Below are positions 26,223 through 35,781 of a stretch of DNA of 64,000 nucleotides, in pieces. How positions within the stretch are numbered: position 1 is the first letter of the stretch; every line of letters begins with the position of its first letter. The position numbers were made by a program, and so were the translations under genes. The notes under the pieces are model-generated. The model worked only from the letters and a program-made list of their open reading frames with translations. It was not told the origin of the DNA and searched no databases. Source of the stretch: Richelia sinica FACHB-800 (GTDB lineage: Bacteria; Cyanobacteriota; Cyanobacteriia; Cyanobacteriales; Nostocaceae); the NCBI RefSeq assembly GCF_014698825.1, contig NZ_JACJTT010000007.1, positions 62,001-126,000 on the forward strand. Reading direction: 5' to 3'.

Positions 26223-27701
26223 TTAGATTTGTAACCAACCAGCGATCGCTTGGGGCAGGGGTAAGACAATAATCAATAACAAAGCCATAGATAGCAGCCC
26301 TAAAATATCCCGTCCATTATCCAACTCTGTCACATCATTTAAGGCTGGTTCGTCCATTAAGGGAATAAATAATAAAATAATTGCCCACAACAAAAATTCT
26401 TCTTGGATAAAAGAAAGTAGTAATAACAACAACCGGGCTACTTGACCAATCACAATCGCAGTTCGTTGTCCAAACATGGCATGGACAATATGACCTCCGT
26501 CCAGTTGTCCCACGGGCATTAAATTCAAAGCTGTGACAATTAACCCCAGGAAACCAGCTACGGCTACAGGATGTAAATCAATGGCAGATTTTGCCGTTAG
26601 CTCACTACCCAAAGCTAATTTAGAGAGAACAGCTAATAAAATCGAATATTTAGGGTTGAGAGCATTGGGATTTAACAGTCCTGTTTTGTCACTCATGGGT
26701 ACTACTTCAGAATGAGTCAAGCCCCAAAACAGTAAAGGTAAAGTAGCGATAAACCCAGCTATTGGCCCCGCAATACTCACATCAAATAAGGCTTTACGAT
26801 GCGGAATAGGACTACGCATTTGTATAAATGCCCCAAAAGTTCCTAAGAAAAAAGGGACAGGAATAAAGTAAGGCAGTGTAGAACGAATTTTATAGAATTT
26901 AGCGGTAATGTAGTGACCAAGTTCATGTACTCCCAGGATTGTCATTAACCCTAAAGCATAGGGTAAACCCCTGAGAATTAAAGAAAAGTCAGATTCCAGT
27001 TCTCTGAGTTCTCCTCCCGCAATTTTCACCCCGACTAGGGTGGTACTCACTAAAGTTGCTAGCAGTAATACCAGGGCTAATCCCGGTTGAGTAATCTTTT
27101 CTGATTCACGTTTCGTGTTTTGTCTGGCTGCTTGGGGATTGGGCACGAGAACAAAAAAGGGCTTATCATTCATCCCTTCTTGAAAAATTACCAGAAAGCG
27201 ATCGCCAAATTGTGATTCAATATTGGTTTTAATTTGCTGGTAAGCACTAGTAGCTGTCGTCCGTAACTGACCACGGCAAATCACCGCTTGCGGGCGATAT
27301 TCTATGTTTTGGACGTAGTAAATTGACCAAGGAAAACAGTTTCTCAACTGTGTTTCTTCGGTATTATCTAAAGCACGCACTGGTGTTGGTTCTGCGGTAG
27401 GATGGTTAGCCGATTCTGGTGCTGAAGGGGAACTTTGAGTTTGTACCTGTCCTGGCAATTGCCGTCCCCACTGAAACAGCAGCCAATATAGCAGCAGACA
27501 AATCACCGACGGCCAAATTAACAAGGCTGGTGGTGGTGGTAGGGTGGGTCCATAAACTAAAGTCCAACCAGTTAACAGAAACGCTGGTGTCATTAATACC
27601 AGCCATAGCAACCAGACGGGTGTCCGGGTAATTTGAGCAACACTATGCCGCACTATGAGATAAGTAGCTAATCCCAATAACAGGAGCAACCAAAATGCCA
27701 T
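26223..27701 (-). CDS. site-2 protease family membrane metalloprotease (M50)
   Basis: 492 residues. The zinc motif is HELGHYITAKF; the second ligand region is NLMPVGQLDGGH, the S2P LDG motif. Multiple TM helices surround them, with two N-terminal helices and a Pro/Ser linker (about 90-115). A cytoplasmic or lumenal insert (about 118-190) follows that begins NCFPWSIYYVQNIEYRPQAV. It resembles the EGY1-like S2P group of cyanobacteria and plants. It would cut TM substrates within the membrane, for example an anti-sigma factor. It lies 63 bases from psbN and converges with it. Confidence 0.9.
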   Translation of the reverse strand: MAFWLLLLLGLATYLIVRHSVAQITRTPVWLLWLVLMTPAFLLTGWTLVYGPTLPPPPALLIWPSVICLLLYWLLFQWGRQLPGQVQTQSSPSAPESANHPTAEPTPVRALDNTEETQLRNCFPWSIYYVQNIEYRPQAVICRGQLRTTATSAYQQIKTNIESQFGDRFLVIFQEGMNDKPFFVLVPNPQAARQNTKRESEKITQPGLALVLLLATLVSTTLVGVKIAGGELRELESDFSLILRGLPYALGLMTILGVHELGHYITAKFYKIRSTLPYFIPVPFFLGTFGAFIQMRSPIPHRKALFDVSIAGPIAGFIATLPLLFWGLTHSEVVPMSDKTGLLNPNALNPKYSILLAVLSKLALGSELTAKSAIDLHPVAVAGFLGLIVTALNLMPVGQLDGGHIVHAMFGQRTAIVIGQVARLLLLLLSFIQEEFLLWAIILLFIPLMDEPALNDVTELDNGRDILGLLSMALLLIIVLPLPQAIAGWLQI

Positions 27702-27857
27702 TGTATCTTCACTAAATTTTGACAGTAAATCTCACCTGTAGTTTTGTGATTATTGATAACTACAACCAAGACCATCATCCCCCAGTTGTCCACCGCAGTT
27801 AACAACAGTGGCTCTAACTACACTCTAACCTGATTGTCCACAAATCCTCAGCTATTC

Positions 27858-28592
27858 ATGCCTTCCTTACCCGAACAGCCAAGTCAGACATCCAAGCCGC
27901 CAAGAGTTGTACTTCCTGAAACAGCAGCGACAGACGCAAACCTGTCAGAGAAGGTGGTACACAACAGGATTTTTGCCTTTCCCCCCAATCGGGATACATT
28001 AGGGGGAACTTCTTATTTCATTGTAAGAAATGAAGGCAATATCCTCATCGATTCCCCAAGCTTAGATCAGAGTCATGAGAATTTTTTGCATTCTCAAGGT
28101 GGGGTGAAATGGTTATATATCACTCATCGTGGTGCAATTGGCAAGGCCACGGAATTTCAGCAAATCTTGGGCTGTGAAATTTTGATTCAAGAGCAAGAAG
28201 CTTATTTATTACCAGGTACCACCGTCACTACCTTTGGGGGAGAATTTACCATTGATAGTCAAGTCCAGGTGCTGTGGACACCAGGTCATTCTCCTGGTTC
28301 ATCATGCTTATACTACAAGGAATTTGGCGGTGTACTGTTTTCTGGTAGACATCTGCTACCTAATCAACAAGGGCTACCAGTTTCACTCCGCACAGCCAAA
28401 ACTTTTCATTGGCCAAGACAAATTAAAAGTATTCAGTGCTTGCGCGATCGCTTTACCCCAGAGACTTTACATTATATCTGTCCTGGTGCTAACACAGGTT
28501 ATCTCCGAGGTAAACGGGTCATTGATAAAGCTTATCACCTGCTCTCTCAACTAGATTTAGAATCTTTAAAACTTGTACAACCCATGATTTGA
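27858..28592 (+). CDS. MBL-fold protein with degraded metal site
   Basis: 244 residues from ATG 27858; an in-frame TTG 24 bases upstream is an alternative start. The metallo-beta-lactamase fold is visible: GGTSYFIVRNEGNILIDSP, then VLWTPGHSPGSSCLYY, then LFSGRHLLPN, and a C-terminal helix pair. In the related HRDDVxDH-type family, the loop after the Thr-His carries Asp/Asp/Asp/His ligands. Here it reads ITHRGAIGKATEF, and the later SGD Asp is Arg. The metal ligands are largely lost, so a non-catalytic role is likely. The nucleotide composition is not odd. Confidence 0.82.
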   Translation: MPSLPEQPSQTSKPPRVVLPETAATDANLSEKVVHNRIFAFPPNRDTLGGTSYFIVRNEGNILIDSPSLDQSHENFLHSQGGVKWLYITHRGAIGKATEFQQILGCEILIQEQEAYLLPGTTVTTFGGEFTIDSQVQVLWTPGHSPGSSCLYYKEFGGVLFSGRHLLPNQQGLPVSLRTAKTFHWPRQIKSIQCLRDRFTPETLHYICPGANTGYLRGKRVIDKAYHLLSQLDLESLKLVQPMI

Positions 28593-28649
28593 CAGGGAGA
28601 CAAAAAGCAGAGAAATAATTTAATTATTTTCTTCTGCCTTGTGCCCTGA

Positions 28650-29885
28650 TTAACCTTTTCCAGCCACTACCAAATTCTGAGATAGCAATTCTAAAGCCGC
28701 TTGATATTGACCATCTGAAGCAGTACCAATTTCTTCACGGCTAATTGGGGTTTGGGGAATAACTTGATCTGGCTTAATTCCTAATTTATTAATATCTCGA
28801 TGGTTGGGAGTTTCGTATTTGGCAATAGTCACAGCCAACCCAGAACCATCAGACAATTCAAATAAAGATTGAATCAACCCCTTACCAAAGGTAGTTTCGC
28901 CCACTAACTGAGCACGGCTATTATCTTGTAAAGCACCCGCTAAAATTTCACTGGCGCTAGCAGTACCTTGATTTACCAGCACCACTAAAGGATCTTCGGT
29001 CAGTGCCGGGCCGAAGGCTTCTACCACCCCTTGAATGCCTTGACGATTGACGGTGTAAACTACTGTCCCCGAATCCAACCATAAACGGGCCACTTCTATT
29101 CCTGCCTGTAATAGCCCACCAGGATTATTTCTTAAATCAAGAATGTAGGCAGCCGCGCCTTTTTTCTCTAAACTAGAAATAGCGTGTGCCAACTCCGCAG
29201 CGGCGTTGGCGTTAAATTGGCTGAGACGTAGGTAGCCAATGGGTATTCCTTGGGGGGAAGACCGCAGTTCAGCTACTACAGGATTCAAAGCAATGCGATC
29301 GCGTGTCAATGTAATTTCTTTCTCACCCTCACCCTCTCGCTCAATTAAGAGAGTCACAAGGCTGCCGATAGGCCCCCGCATCCGTGCCGCAGCTTCATCA
29401 AGGGTCAAAGCCTCTGTAGATAAACCTTCAATTTTGAGAATGCGGTCACGGGGTTTTAAGCCTGCCTTTTCCGCTGGAGAACCAGCTATGGGCGTAATCA
29501 CTTCTAATTTTCCAGTTTGGGGATTCAGGACTATTTGTAAACCCACACCAGTCAATTCTCCAGAGGTATTGACTTGCAAACTCCGGTACTGTTCAGGATC
29601 GAGAAACCTAGTAAAGGGGTCATCCAAAGTCTTGAGCATCTTCTGAATCGCCCCATAAGCTGCTTTTTCGTCCTTGAGCGGCTTTTCTAAAGCTTTTTGC
29701 CGCACTGCCGCCCAATTTTGATGGTTAAAAGTTTCATCTAAATAGGAACGATTGACAATCCGCCAAACCTCAGCCACTAACTTTTGTTCCTGTGTTAACG
29801 CAGCTGCTGGCATGACAAATGCGTTAAAGAATAAGCTCAAAACTACGACAAATGCTAATCCCAACCGCCAAGCCTGTTTTTTCAT
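28650..29885 (-). CDS. carboxyl-terminal processing protease (S41, CtpA/CtpB type)
   Basis: 411 residues from ATG 29885 (MKKQAWRLGLAFVVVLSLFF); a GTG at 29906 is in frame and would add seven residues. Signal peptide about 1-32 (VMPAAAL). A PDZ domain lies near 95-180 (GELTGVGLQI ... AGLKPRDRILKIEG). The catalytic Ser is in GTASASEILAGALQD and the Lys in FGKGLIQS, the S41 dyad. Such proteases mature the D1 protein of PSII or process other lumenal/periplasmic proteins. Next to petB it fits a thylakoid role. Confidence 0.92.
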   Translation of the reverse strand: MKKQAWRLGLAFVVVLSLFFNAFVMPAAALTQEQKLVAEVWRIVNRSYLDETFNHQNWAAVRQKALEKPLKDEKAAYGAIQKMLKTLDDPFTRFLDPEQYRSLQVNTSGELTGVGLQIVLNPQTGKLEVITPIAGSPAEKAGLKPRDRILKIEGLSTEALTLDEAAARMRGPIGSLVTLLIEREGEGEKEITLTRDRIALNPVVAELRSSPQGIPIGYLRLSQFNANAAAELAHAISSLEKKGAAAYILDLRNNPGGLLQAGIEVARLWLDSGTVVYTVNRQGIQGVVEAFGPALTEDPLVVLVNQGTASASEILAGALQDNSRAQLVGETTFGKGLIQSLFELSDGSGLAVTIAKYETPNHRDINKLGIKPDQVIPQTPISREEIGTASDGQYQAALELLSQNLVVAGKG

Positions 29886-30244
29886 GAAATCCATTTCCAA
29901 TTTCACTTCTACCCAAATTCCCTATAACTTTGCAGATGCACTGTTGTTGATGAAATCTATCTCTCGACTATGTTACTTTTTTTATAGAAGAGGTGCATTG
30001 CTCTCATCAAGTTGTTAACTCAACTGCTGCCAGCATATCCCTCTAAAGACACGATAAAATCATCTTTGGAACCAACATTTACAGCGTTGGCTTGCAAAGA
30101 GAAGGCAATATATACCATATTTACAGAGTGTTAAGTTTATGAAAACCTTAACAACTCTGGCAGAAAAAGCACCTTTGTGAAAATCCCAAACTTACTATTG
30201 GGAGATTTATCAACCGCACCCGATTTTTAGGAACTTGAGATTGT
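29886..30244. promoter_or_regulatory. divergent promoter gap between the Ctp protease and petB
   Basis: About 359 bases without a gene. AT-rich stretches (TTACTTTTTTTATAG, GTTAAGTTTATG) could carry promoters for both sides. Short inverted pieces (TTGGGAGATTT after CCCAAACTT) are weak. No known operator is recognised. A reading frame here that overlaps the Ctp start is a shadow. Confidence 0.35.
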
Positions 30245-30892
30245 ATGGCCAACGTTTATGACTGGTTTGAAGAACGCTTGGAGATTCAAGCGATCGCTGA
30301 AGATGTAACCAGCAAGTACGTACCTCCCCACGTTAACATCTTCTACTGCTTGGGTGGTATTACCCTAGTGTGCTTTCTCATCCAGTTTGCTACTGGATTT
30401 GCGATGACATTCTACTACAAGCCAACTGTTGCTGAAGCTTATTCTTCAGTCCAGTACATCATGAACGAAGTTAACTTCGGTTGGCTAATTCGCTCCATTC
30501 ACCGCTGGTCTGCCAGCATGATGGTGCTGATGATGATTTTGCACGTTTTCCGGGTCTATCTAACTGGCGGTTTCAAAAAGCCCCGTGAGTTAACCTGGGT
30601 AAGTGGTGTTATCCTCGCTGTGATCACAGTATCCTTTGGTGTAACAGGTTACTCTCTCCCTTGGGACCAAGTAGGCTACTGGGCTGTGAAAATTGTTAGT
30701 GGTGTTCCCGAAGCTATTCCTGTAGTTGGGGTTCTTATTTCTGACCTCCTCCGCGGTGGTTCTAGTGTTGGCCAAGCTACCCTTACTCGTTACTACAGTG
30801 CTCACACCTTTGTTTTACCTTGGTTAATTGCAGTCTTCATGTTGTTCCACTTCTTGATGATCCGCAAGCAAGGTATTTCCGGCCCCTTGTAA
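30245..30892 (+). CDS. petB: cytochrome b6 of the b6f complex
   Basis: 215 residues, standard length. It carries the two b hemes and the extra heme c' of the plastoquinol-plastocyanin oxidoreductase. Start [20 protein letters not shown]. Heme-ligand histidines are in [12 protein letters not shown] (HxxxxxxxxxH pattern with [12 protein letters not shown]) and in [21 protein letters not shown]. Cys in FYCLGG (heme c' site) is present. Upstream of petD by 190 bases, same strand: one operon. Confidence 0.98.
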   Translation: MANVYDWFEERLEIQAIAEDVTSKYVPPHVNIFYCLGGITLVCFLIQFATGFAMTFYYKPTVAEAYSSVQYIMNEVNFGWLIRSIHRWSASMMVLMMILHVFRVYLTGGFKKPRELTWVSGVILAVITVSFGVTGYSLPWDQVGYWAVKIVSGVPEAIPVVGVLISDLLRGGSSVGQATLTRYYSAHTFVLPWLIAVFMLFHFLMIRKQGISGPL

Positions 30893-31082
30893 TCTCAAGC
30901 CATTAGCTGGCAAATAGGCAATGAATAGTTTTCAGATGAGAGTCCTTTGTTTTAAACTGAGAAAATCCAGTGAAAGTCACAAACAAAAACTATTATCTGA
31001 AATCCTAAGCTACTGCACCCAGTGCAATTTGCCTGAATAGCTAATAGCTTCCCTTAACTTCAGCAGGAGAACACATTTAGAG

Positions 31083-31565
31083 ATGTCCACTCAGAAAAAA
31101 CCGGATCTGAGCGATCCTATTCTTAGAGCCAAACTTGCCAAAGGCATGGGTCACAACTACTATGGTGAACCTGCATGGCCTAATGATTTGCTCTACGTAT
31201 TCCCCATAGTAATTATGGGTTCCTTCGCTTGTATTGTGGCTCTAGCTGTTCTAGACCCAGCACTAACCGGCGAACCAGCTAACCCCTTTGCTACTCCTTT
31301 GGAAATTTTGCCAGAGTGGTATTTATACCCTGTATTCCAAATCCTACGTTCACTACCTAACAAGCTGTTAGGGGTATTGGCAATGGCTTCCGTACCCTTG
31401 GGATTGATTCTTGTTCCCTTCATTGAAAGTGTGAATAAGTTCCAAAATCCTTTCCGTCGTCCAGTCGCGACAACAGTATTTTTGTTTGGTACTTTGGTTA
31501 CCCTGTGGCTAGGTATTGGTGCGGCATTACCCCTAGACAAGTCCTTGACCTTAGGATTGTTCTAA
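31083..31565 (+). CDS. petD: cytochrome b6f subunit IV
   Basis: 160 residues, standard length, three TM helices. Start [20 protein letters not shown]; the quinol-site loop is PEWYLYP, and [15 protein letters not shown] precedes the last helix. It completes the bc1-like core with PetB. AGCAGGAGAACAC precedes the ATG as ribosome site. After the stop there is a weak inverted repeat (ATTTTGGA 31762 / TCCAAAAT 31787). Confidence 0.98.
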   Translation: MSTQKKPDLSDPILRAKLAKGMGHNYYGEPAWPNDLLYVFPIVIMGSFACIVALAVLDPALTGEPANPFATPLEILPEWYLYPVFQILRSLPNKLLGVLAMASVPLGLILVPFIESVNKFQNPFRRPVATTVFLFGTLVTLWLGIGAALPLDKSLTLGLF

Positions 31566-31861
31566 TCTAGGTTCATCAGTCACCACAAAGTGTTTTGATA
31601 CCTGTGAGTTTCAAGAGCATATACCAAAGATGTGATTGCTGATGACTAGCTGTAAGCATAATTCTCACGGCTTAACCAGTTCCTCATGCTTATGGCATAT
31701 GCTTTTGGAACTCATCAACAGGTTTAAAGCATAATTTCCCAAGTCTAACCTGAGATTTTAAATTTTGGATTGACAATCAATGCCAGTCCAAAATCTCAAA
31801 TCTAAATCAAGTTCAAAAATACAAGCATTTTTTACTTACATACATATCCAAGTCACGGTCA

Positions 31862-32305
31862 ATGCTTAGCGCAGTGCAGCAAGGCCATCTGACGGTGAAG
31901 AGCGATCTAAGGCTCCTAAACCAAGTACAACAATGGTTTGAAAAATTTTGCCTGGAATATTTAGCGCAGTTAGGCTGGTCAGAAAGCCAACTTTATCGCC
32001 TCAACTTAGCATTGGCAGAGGGTTTTACTAACGCCGTTCGTCATGCCCATCGGTCATTACCGCCAGAAACAACTATAGACATAGAAGTAACTCTATGGTT
32101 TGACCGGATAGAGATGAGAATTTGGGATTATGGCAGCCCGTTTAATCCTGATGAGATATCAGAGCCACAACCAGGCACTCTCCAAATTGGTGGTTATGGA
32201 TGGTTTCTCCTACGGAGATTAGGAGACCGTGTTGTCTATGAGCGTAATGCTGATAGTCGAAATTGCTTACTCATAGTCAAATATTTTTTAGGTGAATCAA
32301 ATTAA
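31862..32305 (+). CDS. RsbW-like anti-sigma factor / HATPase kinase
   Basis: 147 residues, a lone HATPase_c domain as in RsbW/SpoIIAB. The N-box is NLALAEGFTNAVRHAH, the G1 region IWDYGSPFNPDE, and the G2 region GGYGWFLLRRLGDRVVYER. No phosphoacceptor domain is present. Such proteins bind sigma factors or anti-sigma antagonists in the cytoplasm. No antagonist or PP2C gene is adjacent. The long 5' gap (31566-31861) separates it from petD. Confidence 0.88.
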   Translation: MLSAVQQGHLTVKSDLRLLNQVQQWFEKFCLEYLAQLGWSESQLYRLNLALAEGFTNAVRHAHRSLPPETTIDIEVTLWFDRIEMRIWDYGSPFNPDEISEPQPGTLQIGGYGWFLLRRLGDRVVYERNADSRNCLLIVKYFLGESN

Positions 32306-32524
32306 GACTCGCACTATAAGGTTTTCTTATTGAAAAGTTTTGTAATTGATTGGAGCATTAATACTGCTGCTAATTTTTATCTAAGAAAGCATATAAACAT
32401 ATTTATTTAAAAATAAATGCCCTTGGATTGAAACCAGGGCAAGGCTGAGTCTTCACTTATTTCGCATCTTTGAGTTTATGTGAAAAAAGGGGAGAACTAG
32501 GGGAGATAAGCCAGATAAAAATGC

Positions 32525-32560
32525 AAAAAAGGTGGGCTTTTTTATTTTTTCTCCCACCTT
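32525..32560 (-). terminator. terminator of clpC
   Basis: AAGGTGGG (32529-32536) pairs with CCCACCTT (32553-32560). On the minus strand the stem is followed by TTTTTTGC. It sits 46 bases after the clpC stop. Another hairpin lies at 32419-32440 (GCCCTTGG / CCAGGGC). The gap 32306-32605 holds nothing else. Confidence 0.85.
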
Positions 32561-32605
32561 GTGATCTTAATTATTGAAAAGTTGAAAATGGATAGTCACA
32601 GGACA

Positions 32606-35056
32606 TTAACCAACATTTGCTAACAGCAATTCACGTTGTTCTGCTCTCCTGACAGTCACCTGACCATCATGATTAACATCAACTATGGCGGTGTCTCCTT
32701 GAACAATTTGACTAGCAAGTAGGGCTTCTGCTAGGGAATCTTCTAATAGTCGCATGATGGCACGACGTAAGGGTCTAGCACCATAGCTGGGATCATAGCC
32801 TTCTCTGGCTACCAGTTCTTTGAATTTGTCTGTGACTTCTAAGGTAATGCCCTTTTCCTTTAAGCGACCAGCGACATCCCGCAGCATAATGTCAGCAATT
32901 TGCTTGACTTCCTCTTTGCCCAATTGAGTGAAGACGATAATTTCATCAACACGGTTGAGGAATTCGGGACGGAAGTAGGCCTTTAGTTCTTCATTAACTA
33001 AGTTGCGGATGCGGTTATAACTAGCTTCTGGTTGGTTGTCGAATTCAAAACCTAAGCTACTGCCACCTTTTTCAATTACCTTGGAACCAATGTTAGAAGT
33101 CAAGATGATTAAGGTGTTCTTGAAGTCCACTTTCCGACCTTTGGCATCGGTGAGATGTCCATCGTCTAGGATTTGTAGCAGTGTATTAAATACATCAGGA
33201 TGGGCTTTTTCAATTTCGTCGAACAGCAATACTGTATATGGTCTGCGACGCACTGCTTCAGTAAGTTGTCCTCCTTCATCGTAGCCTACATAACCAGGAG
33301 GTGAGCCGATCAGTTTAGATACGGTGTGACGTTCCATGAATTCGGACATATCCAATCGAATCATGGATTCCTCTGAACCGAAGAAATAAGCGGCTAAGGC
33401 TTTAGCTAGTTCGGTTTTACCTACTCCTGTGGGCCCAGAGAAGATAAAGCTGGCAATGGGTCGGTTGGGGTTCTTTAAGCCAACGCGAGCGCGACGAATG
33501 GCACGAGAAACAGCGGTAACGGCTTGTTCTTGACCAATGAGGCGTTGATGGAGGGTATCTTCTAGGTGCAGTAGTAGTTCGGATTCAGATTCTGTCAGTT
33601 TGTTAACTGGTACTCCTGTCCAAGAGGCCACAATTTGGGCAATGTCTTCTTCATCGACAACGGGGGTGGTGAATGCTTCACCGGTTTCTAGTTCAGCGTG
33701 GATTTTGTTTTGCAGTTCTACTTCTTGCTCATAAAGTTTACTTGCTTTACCAAAATCTTGAATTCTGATGGCTTCAGCTTTGTCTTTGCTCACGGCTGTG
33801 AGTTCGCGCTTGAGTTCTTTGTTAGTCGAGATGCGAGAGAAACGCAAACGCACACGAGAGCCAGCTTCATCGATTAAGTCTATGGCTTTATCTGGTAAAA
33901 AGCGATCGCTGATATATCTATCAGATAACTGTGCTGCTGCCGCTAAAGCTTGATCCGAAATAATTACTTTGTGATGCTGCTCGTAGGCACCACGCAAACC
34001 ATAGAGAATTTCAATAGTTTCCTCAACTGAGGGTTCACCAACTAAAATTGGTTGGAAACGCCGCTCTAGTGCTGCATCTCGTTCAATATGCTGACGGTAT
34101 TCATCTAAGGTGGTTGCACCAATACATTGCAGTTCACCCCTAGCTAAAGCTGGCTTGAGGATATTAGCAGCATCTAAGCCGCCTTCTGTACCACCAGCAC
34201 CAACTAAAGTATGAATTTCGTCAATCACCAAGATAATATTGCCGACTGAGCGAATTTCTTCCATGATTTTCTTCAGTCGTTCTTCAAAGTCTCCCCGGAA
34301 GCGAGTTCCTGCCACCAAGAGACCCATATCTAGACTAATAACTTGCTTATTGAGCAAAATCTCAGGCACATCTTGATTAATAATACGTTGGGCTAAACCT
34401 TCAGCGATCGCTGTTTTCCCAACTCCCGGTTCCCCAATCAATACTGGGTTATTCTTAGTCCGACGACCGAGCACTTGCACAGTCCGCTCAATTTCCTTTT
34501 CTCGCCCTACCACAGGGTCTAATTTCCCTTCTTTGGCTAGTTTCGTCAAGTTTCTGCCAAATTCCTCTATACCTAGTGTTTGGTGAGGACGCTGGGAACT
34601 ACTACCAGCAAAAACCGTGACATCTTCACCTAAACGACTAATCACAGCGGAGCGAATAGCGTTCAACTCAATCCCTAGATTTTGCAACACTTTGGCGGCC
34701 ACACCTTCTCCCGCCTCAGTCAAACCCAACAATAAGTGTTCCGTATTGATGTAGTTATGTCCAAGACTATGGGCTTCTCTAAAGGATTGCTCAAACAGGC
34801 TTTTCACCTTCGGTGTAAAAGGAATTTCCGGTGGGACAAAACCAGAACCCCGTCCAATAATTTTTTCTACTTCCCGACGCGCATCTTTGAGGGTAACACC
34901 TAACTCAGCCAGCACTTTAGCAGCAACACCAGTTCCTTCTCCTATCAACCCCAGGAGAATTTGTTCTGTTCCTACAAAATTGTGTCCCAGGCGGCGAGCT
35001 TCCTCCTGAGCTAGCATAATTACCCTAATGGCTTCGGAAGTGAAATGTTCAAACAT
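32606..35056 (-). CDS. clpC: ClpC, HSP100 unfoldase of the Clp protease
   Basis: 816 residues. N-domain repeats (1-150, [21 protein letters not shown] and [16 protein letters not shown]), first AAA with [14 protein letters not shown] and [10 protein letters not shown], a middle UVR segment ([19 protein letters not shown]), second AAA with [14 protein letters not shown] and [12 protein letters not shown]. It feeds proteins to ClpP/ClpR. An essential, highly conserved protein in cyanobacteria and chloroplasts. The ATG context is clear; a 318-base gap lies upstream. Confidence 0.98.
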   Translation of the reverse strand: MFEHFTSEAIRVIMLAQEEARRLGHNFVGTEQILLGLIGEGTGVAAKVLAELGVTLKDARREVEKIIGRGSGFVPPEIPFTPKVKSLFEQSFREAHSLGHNYINTEHLLLGLTEAGEGVAAKVLQNLGIELNAIRSAVISRLGEDVTVFAGSSSQRPHQTLGIEEFGRNLTKLAKEGKLDPVVGREKEIERTVQVLGRRTKNNPVLIGEPGVGKTAIAEGLAQRIINQDVPEILLNKQVISLDMGLLVAGTRFRGDFEERLKKIMEEIRSVGNIILVIDEIHTLVGAGGTEGGLDAANILKPALARGELQCIGATTLDEYRQHIERDAALERRFQPILVGEPSVEETIEILYGLRGAYEQHHKVIISDQALAAAAQLSDRYISDRFLPDKAIDLIDEAGSRVRLRFSRISTNKELKRELTAVSKDKAEAIRIQDFGKASKLYEQEVELQNKIHAELETGEAFTTPVVDEEDIAQIVASWTGVPVNKLTESESELLLHLEDTLHQRLIGQEQAVTAVSRAIRRARVGLKNPNRPIASFIFSGPTGVGKTELAKALAAYFFGSEESMIRLDMSEFMERHTVSKLIGSPPGYVGYDEGGQLTEAVRRRPYTVLLFDEIEKAHPDVFNTLLQILDDGHLTDAKGRKVDFKNTLIILTSNIGSKVIEKGGSSLGFEFDNQPEASYNRIRNLVNEELKAYFRPEFLNRVDEIIVFTQLGKEEVKQIADIMLRDVAGRLKEKGITLEVTDKFKELVAREGYDPSYGARPLRRAIMRLLEDSLAEALLASQIVQGDTAIVDVNHDGQVTVRRAEQRELLLANVG

Positions 35057-35374
35057 AGCGGGTTCTTGCTCCCTTGCTGCTTGGACTTTGGGTGATTTAA
35101 AATTTCACCCTCATCTAAAGTTTCTTGTAGTTTCTTAAAGAAAATGTATCTTTATTTAATAGTTAATGGCAGTAGTGAGAGCCGTAAGTTAAAAGGTGTG
35201 GTTGCCCTCATCAACCATCGTGTGGAAGTCAAAACCCCCCATTCAAACCTCAAAAAGCTGATGTATTGAGATTTTCCCCTATTTTGAAAATTTCCCGACT
35301 TCCAGTATTAATAACTAAATAGACTCTCAACCCTTAACTATTAATTAGTCTCAAATCCTGTAGATGTGTGAGTT
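35057..35374. other. gap between clpC and a DUF3288 gene
   Basis: 318 bases, the divergent promoter area of both genes. AT-rich, with no repeat arrays. No recognisable operator, RNA or reading frame with family resemblance. Confidence 0.5.
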
Positions 35375-35671
35375 ATGACAGAATCTTCTGGCAGTAAAGA
35401 TCAACAACATCCCCTTTACAACCGCGATCGCCCCCTAATAGATATCTTACTAGCACAAGAGCCAACAGACTACAATTTGGCAGAATTCGCAAGAATGCGA
35501 ATTCGCTATCAAGGCTTTCCTGGTGCTAGAGACATTCAAAAAGACTTAGATAGAGTCTTACAGAAGTGGGGCTTAACAGAAGCTGAATTATTTGAAAAAA
35601 CCCGCCAAATCCATGATATCGGCGGTATTTATAAAAGTCGAGGAAAAAAAGAAGAACAAGACTGGAATTGA
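35375..35671 (+). CDS. DUF3288 family protein
   Basis: 98 residues, cyanobacteria-specific family as I know it. HPLYNRDRPLIDILLAQEPTD, then LAEFARMRIRYQGFPGARDI and QKDLDRVLQKWGLTEAELF. It is soluble, charged and mostly helical. Function unknown. A short dispersed repeat (CACGCTACGCGAACAGAAG) begins about 20 bases after its stop. Confidence 0.88.
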   Translation: MTESSGSKDQQHPLYNRDRPLIDILLAQEPTDYNLAEFARMRIRYQGFPGARDIQKDLDRVLQKWGLTEAELFEKTRQIHDIGGIYKSRGKKEEQDWN

Positions 35672-35732
35672 TGAGGAGTTCAGACACGCTACGCGAACAG
35701 AAGTTACAGAAGGAAATTAACTCTTCCCTCCT

Positions 35733-35781
35733 CTGTTCCCTGTCACCTGTTCCCTGTCACCTGTTCCCTGTTCCCTGTTCC
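35733..35781. repeat. seven tandem heptamers CTGTYMC
   Basis: Units CTGTTCC and CTGTCAC run exactly 7 bases apart from 35733 to 35781. The stop codon of the MlaD-like gene (35743-35745) lies within the second unit. The array overlaps the last twelve codons of that gene. Confidence 0.95.
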
